Part shown: one piece after another, positions 61,005 through 64,000 of the stretch
How positions within the stretch are numbered: the first letter of the stretch is position 1
Layout of the letters: each line of letters begins with the position of its first letter
Notes under the pieces: generated by a model
What the model was told of the DNA's origin: nothing
The model's input: the letters and a program-made list of their open reading frames with translations, nothing else
The model's database searches: none
Made by a program: the position numbers and the translations under genes
Source: Mycobacterium sp. DL592
GTDB taxonomy: Bacteria; Actinomycetota; Actinomycetes; Mycobacteriales; Mycobacteriaceae
Direction of reading: 5' to 3'
Length of the DNA stretch: 64,000 nt
Assembly: GCF_011694515.1 (NCBI RefSeq)
Contig: NZ_CP050192.1
Coordinates: forward strand, 5,036,840 to 5,100,839

Positions 61005-62032
61005 TGACGAATCCCTGGAACGAGCCGGGGCATTCCGCTGACCCCCGCGAACCGTTGCGCCGGGAACCCTTCGGCGCCCATCACCGTCAGCAGGACTCGG
61101 TGTCGGGAACGCTGCGCATCTCCGACATGGTGGCGCCGCGCAAGATCCCGCCCGGCTCGGGCTGGCGCAAATTCATCTACAACGCGTCGTTCAAGACGAT
61201 CAACCTCGGAGAGTCACCGGCCGAACGGCACTACCGCGAACTCCGCGAGCGCATCCGCAGGCACATCCGCAAGCAGTACGTCATCGGCTTCGTCTCCGGC
61301 AAGGGTGGCGTCGGCAAGACCACGATGACCGCGAGCGTCGGCGCGATCTTCCGCGAGTGCCGCCCGGAGAACGTCGTGGCGATCGACGCCGCGCCCGGCT
61401 TCGGCACCCTGGCCGGCCGTATCGACGAGGCACCGCCCGGTGACTACTCGGCAGTGCTCAACGACACCGATGTCCAGGGGTATGCCGACATCCGGGAACA
61501 CCTGGGACAGAACCAGATCGGGCTCGACGTGCTCGCGGGCAACCGCGTCTCGGATCAGCCGCGCCCGCTGGTGCCCGCGATGTTCAGCGGAGTGCTGTCC
61601 CGGCTGCGCCGCACCCACAACGTCATCCTTGTCGACACCGCCGACGACCTCGAACACCCGGTGATGAAAGCCGTCTTCGACGCCTGCGACACCCTGGTGT
61701 TCGTCTCCGGGCTCACCGCCGACACCTCGCTGCCGGTCACTCGCGCCATCGACCTGCTGCGTTCGATGGGCTACCACGAACTGGTGTCGCGCAGCATGGT
61801 GATCCTCAACGACAGCCGCAACAGCTACGACAAGGATGCCCGCGCCTACCTCACCGAGCGGTTCGGGCAGTCCGGCGCCACTGTCGAATTCATGCCGTAC
61901 GACCCGCACCTGGCCAAGGGCGGCATCATCGATGCCCAGCACGAGCTGCAGAAGAAAACCCGGCTGCGGCTCTTCGAGATCACCGCGGCGCTGGCCGACA
62001 AGTACATTCCGGACGCCGACAGGCCACGCTGA
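61004..62032 (+). CDS. ESX-2 MinD/ParA-like ATPase (Rv3888c-type)
   Basis: The GTG at 61004 (VTNPWNEPGHSADPREPLRR) gives 342 residues, near Rv3888c (341). The deviant Walker A is VSGKGGVGKTTMTASVG and the Walker B equivalent VILVDTADDLEHP. The N-terminal 100 residues are basic and Pro/Arg-rich without a fold that I can name. The ESX-1 counterpart EspI (Rv3876) down-regulates secretion when ATP is low, so a regulatory role is the best guess. The stop overlaps the eccD2 ATG by one base. Confidence 0.85.
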   Translation: MTNPWNEPGHSADPREPLRREPFGAHHRQQDSVSGTLRISDMVAPRKIPPGSGWRKFIYNASFKTINLGESPAERHYRELRERIRRHIRKQYVIGFVSGKGGVGKTTMTASVGAIFRECRPENVVAIDAAPGFGTLAGRIDEAPPGDYSAVLNDTDVQGYADIREHLGQNQIGLDVLAGNRVSDQPRPLVPAMFSGVLSRLRRTHNVILVDTADDLEHPVMKAVFDACDTLVFVSGLTADTSLPVTRAIDLLRSMGYHELVSRSMVILNDSRNSYDKDARAYLTERFGQSGATVEFMPYDPHLAKGGIIDAQHELQKKTRLRLFEITAALADKYIPDADRPR

Positions 62033-63513
62033 TGGCGAAGGTCTCCTTTCCGGCCCGCTGCGCCATCGCGGTCATCTGCGGGGACAACCTTGTCTCCCAG
62101 GTGTATCCGGCCTCCGTTCCTGTCGAGGTGTTCATCGACAACGTCGTCGAGCTGCTCAACGAGGAGTTGAAGCGGCGCGGCGTCGCGGCCCTGGACCCCG
62201 GTATCGCCTACGAGCTTCACCGCGCCAACGGAACTCGCCTGGATGTCACCAAGACCCTTGACGAACTCGGCGTCGAAGACGGCGCCACGCTGGTGCTGGT
62301 GCCTGCGCAGGAGGGCGAGTCCTTCGAGCCGCAGTACGAGTCGCTGTCCACCGGGCTCGCCCGGGTCGGAAAGCGATTGTTCGCACCGGTGACCGCCGAG
62401 ACCGCGGCCCACACCGCACTGGCCGTGGTGGCGATGATCGCGCTGACAGTGCTGGGTCTGGCCGTCCACACCCGGCTCCACTCCGACTCGCTGATCCCCG
62501 CCGTGGTCACCGCGGTGCTCGGCCTGCTGTTCGCCGTCGGAACCCTGTCGGTGTGGCGCTGGTGGCCCGGCCGCATCGACCTGCTCAGCGGATTCGGTTG
62601 GCTGGCAGTGCCATTGCTTGCCGTCGGCTTCGCTGCCGCAGCACCCGGTGGAGTCGGAGCGGCGCACCTGTTCATCGCCGGCCTGGCTGTCGCAGTCCTC
62701 AGCTGTGCGGTCGTCGTGCTGACACAGCGCCACGTCACCGTCGCAGCCGCCATCGTCACGCTGTGTGTCATCGGGGGTCTCGTGGCCGCCACCAGGATGT
62801 GGCGTCCCGTCGCCGCCCAGTGGCTCGGCATGCTGACACTGATCGGCCTTCTGCTGCTGCTCACACTCGGGCCGACGTTCGCCCTGTGGGCAGCCCGGAT
62901 CCGCCCGCCGCATTTCGGCTCGATCACCGGACGGGATCTCTTCCGGCGCAGCGACGGGCTGCCCGTGGACACCGTGACCCCGGTCGACGACGAGACCGAG
63001 GACGAGCCCAACCCGGACACCACACCACGGGGCGAGGTCATCACGGCAGCGGCCACCAGGGCCAACGGGGTGCTCACCGGCATCTGCGTGGCTGCCGCGG
63101 CCGCACTGCCGCCCGCGGTGTGGGTGACCCTGATGCCGGGACGACCGAAGAGCACGGCTGCGGCGGTGCTCGCCGGACTGTTCGTGCTGATCTTCGTCAG
63201 TCGCGGTCGTGCCTTCGCCGACAAGCGCCAAGCTGTGGCCTTGGTAAGCGGCGCGGCGGCCGCCTTCAGCGTCGGCGTCATCAGGTATGTGCTTGCCGCA
63301 CAGCCGGATTCGAGCGCCGCACTGTTCTGGGGCGCGCTGGTGCTGGTCGCGTTCGGCGGCGCCGGCCTGGCGGCTGCCCTGCTGGTCCCCGTGACGCGGT
63401 TCACCCCGCTGGTCAGAATGCTCGCCGAATGGCTGGAACTGGCCGCGATCGTGGCGGCCTTCCCGCTGGCGGCGTGGATCGGTGGCCTGTTCACCTGGGT
63501 CCGTATGCGATGA
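62032..63513 (+). CDS. eccD2: ESX-2 membrane channel component EccD2
   Basis: The 493-residue protein starts at the ATG at 62032. A ubiquitin-like cytosolic domain covers residues 1-100 (VYPASVPVEVFIDNVVELLN, ANGTRLDVTKTLDELGVEDG). Then come about eleven membrane helices (AHTALAVVAMIALTVLGLAV to LAAIVAAFPLAAWIGGLFTW). An acidic cytosolic loop with DDETEDEPNPDT lies between helices 6 and 7. EccD forms the bulk of the ESX inner-membrane complex around EccC. Translationally coupled on both sides. Confidence 0.95.
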   Translation: MAKVSFPARCAIAVICGDNLVSQVYPASVPVEVFIDNVVELLNEELKRRGVAALDPGIAYELHRANGTRLDVTKTLDELGVEDGATLVLVPAQEGESFEPQYESLSTGLARVGKRLFAPVTAETAAHTALAVVAMIALTVLGLAVHTRLHSDSLIPAVVTAVLGLLFAVGTLSVWRWWPGRIDLLSGFGWLAVPLLAVGFAAAAPGGVGAAHLFIAGLAVAVLSCAVVVLTQRHVTVAAAIVTLCVIGGLVAATRMWRPVAAQWLGMLTLIGLLLLLTLGPTFALWAARIRPPHFGSITGRDLFRRSDGLPVDTVTPVDDETEDEPNPDTTPRGEVITAAATRANGVLTGICVAAAAALPPAVWVTLMPGRPKSTAAAVLAGLFVLIFVSRGRAFADKRQAVALVSGAAAAFSVGVIRYVLAAQPDSSAALFWGALVLVAFGGAGLAAALLVPVTRFTPLVRMLAEWLELAAIVAAFPLAAWIGGLFTWVRMR

Positions 63514-64000
63514 GCGCTCCCCGGGGACAGCGGATCGCGGCGACGGCGATGGTCGTGCTGCTCACAGGCGTGATCGCCAATATCCCAGCTGCGCAGGCGA
63601 TTCCGCCGCCGTCGGTCGATCCCTCGCTGGTGCCGCCGGACGGTCCGCCCCGCCCCGACCAGCCGATGCGGCAGAGTAACGTCTGCGCGCGCACCATCAC
63701 CGTCGCCGACCCCAACGTGTCCCTGCCGGCCCCCGGTTTCACGATGCTCAACATCAGCAAGGCGTGGAAGTACTCGACCGGCAACGGCGTCACGGTCGCG
63801 GTGATCGACACCGGCGTCAACCCCAGCCCGCGACTGCCCGTCGTGCCCGGCGGGGACTACATCATGGGCGGGGACGGTCTTCAGGACTGCGACTCGCACG
63901 GCACGATCGTCGCGTCCCTGATCGCCGCAGCACCCCAGGGCAGCCCGATGCCGGCGCCCATGCCCGCCGCTCCCGCGTTCCCCCCGCCTGCCGGCCCACC
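63510..64000 (+). CDS. mycP2: ESX-2 mycosin protease MycP2, 5' part only
   Basis: The ATG at 63510 overlaps the eccD2 stop (ATGA); 163 codons are visible before the window ends. A signal peptide (AATAMVVLLTGVIANIPAAQ) is followed by a Pro-rich N-terminal extension. The subtilisin Asp is in VTVAVIDTGVNPSPRL and the His in DCDSHGTIVASLIAAAP; the Ser lies beyond the window. A Pro/Ala-rich loop begins at the right edge. Mycosins are membrane-bound periplasmic proteases needed for ESX complex stability. Confidence 0.94.
   Translation, partial: MSAPRGQRIAATAMVVLLTGVIANIPAAQAIPPPSVDPSLVPPDGPPRPDQPMRQSNVCARTITVADPNVSLPAPGFTMLNISKAWKYSTGNGVTVAVIDTGVNPSPRLPVVPGGDYIMGGDGLQDCDSHGTIVASLIAAAPQGSPMPAPMPAAPAFPPPAGP

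Overview
The window is high-GC actinobacterial DNA and almost certainly comes from a mycobacterium, most likely an environmental Mycolicibacterium-type species. The evidence is an antigen-85 mycolyltransferase, a WS/DGAT wax-ester synthase, PE/PPE and Esx proteins, several FadE acyl-CoA dehydrogenases, a mycothiol-type maleylpyruvate isomerase fold protein and a type VII secretion locus. No rRNA, tRNA, insertion sequence, prophage or CRISPR array was seen, and no stretch over 300 bases lacks a gene.

Region 1 (1-13.0 kb) is a catabolic cluster. The leftward arm is two atypical amidohydrolase-fold proteins and a fused double acyl-CoA dehydrogenase. A TetR regulator divides it from a rightward arm of aldehyde dehydrogenase, PDR-type flavin/2Fe-2S reductase, cytochrome P450, SCP2 lipid-binding protein and zinc alcohol dehydrogenase, followed by PucR-type and GAF-LuxR-type regulators. 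The logic is hydroxylation, then alcohol to aldehyde to acid, then CoA-ester oxidation of some hydrophobic substrate that cannot be named from sequence.

Region 2 (13.0-26 kb) holds a cutinase, a SnoaL-like protein and SDR pair, a Doc toxin with a ribbon-helix-helix-like antitoxin, a Nudix hydrolase, a DUF1254-type secreted protein, nickel superoxide dismutase with its maturation protease, cell-wall enzymes (lytic transglycosylase lipoprotein, M15 peptidase), a MDMPI/DsbA pair and an Ag85 paralogue. Region 3 (24-28.4 kb) is an N-acetylglucosamine PTS island: nagA-nagB-EIIA diverging from nagE.

Region 4 (28.5-50.4 kb) is mostly envelope, lipid and housekeeping genes: small secreted proteins, WS/DGAT, acyltransferase 3, SGNH hydrolase, DUF4344 lipoprotein, S53 peptidase, a small-molecule kinase, the helicase HrpA, a patatin phospholipase, a nitroreductase, a two-subunit acyl-CoA dehydrogenase with a strong operator-like palindrome, VapBC, a DUF1295 membrane protein and an FAD oxidoreductase.

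Region 5 (50.4-64 kb) is an ESX-2 type VII secretion locus: Rv3899c-like, YbaB/EspL-like, eccB2, an unsplit eccC2, PE36, PPE69, esxD, esxC, espG2, the Rv3888c-type MinD-like ATPase, eccD2 and the start of mycP2. eccE2 and eccA2 would lie beyond the right edge. Compared with the M. tuberculosis order as I recall it, two genes (Rv3897c, Rv3896c) are missing, and a 23-codon reading frame lies at the junction. I read three promoters and one internal hairpin within the locus.

A recurring feature is leaderless start sites: a TANNNT -10 element ending 6-7 bases before the ATG or GTG. These settle several start codons and give two very compact divergent promoters (sodN/sodX, and the 44-residue membrane protein/hrpA).
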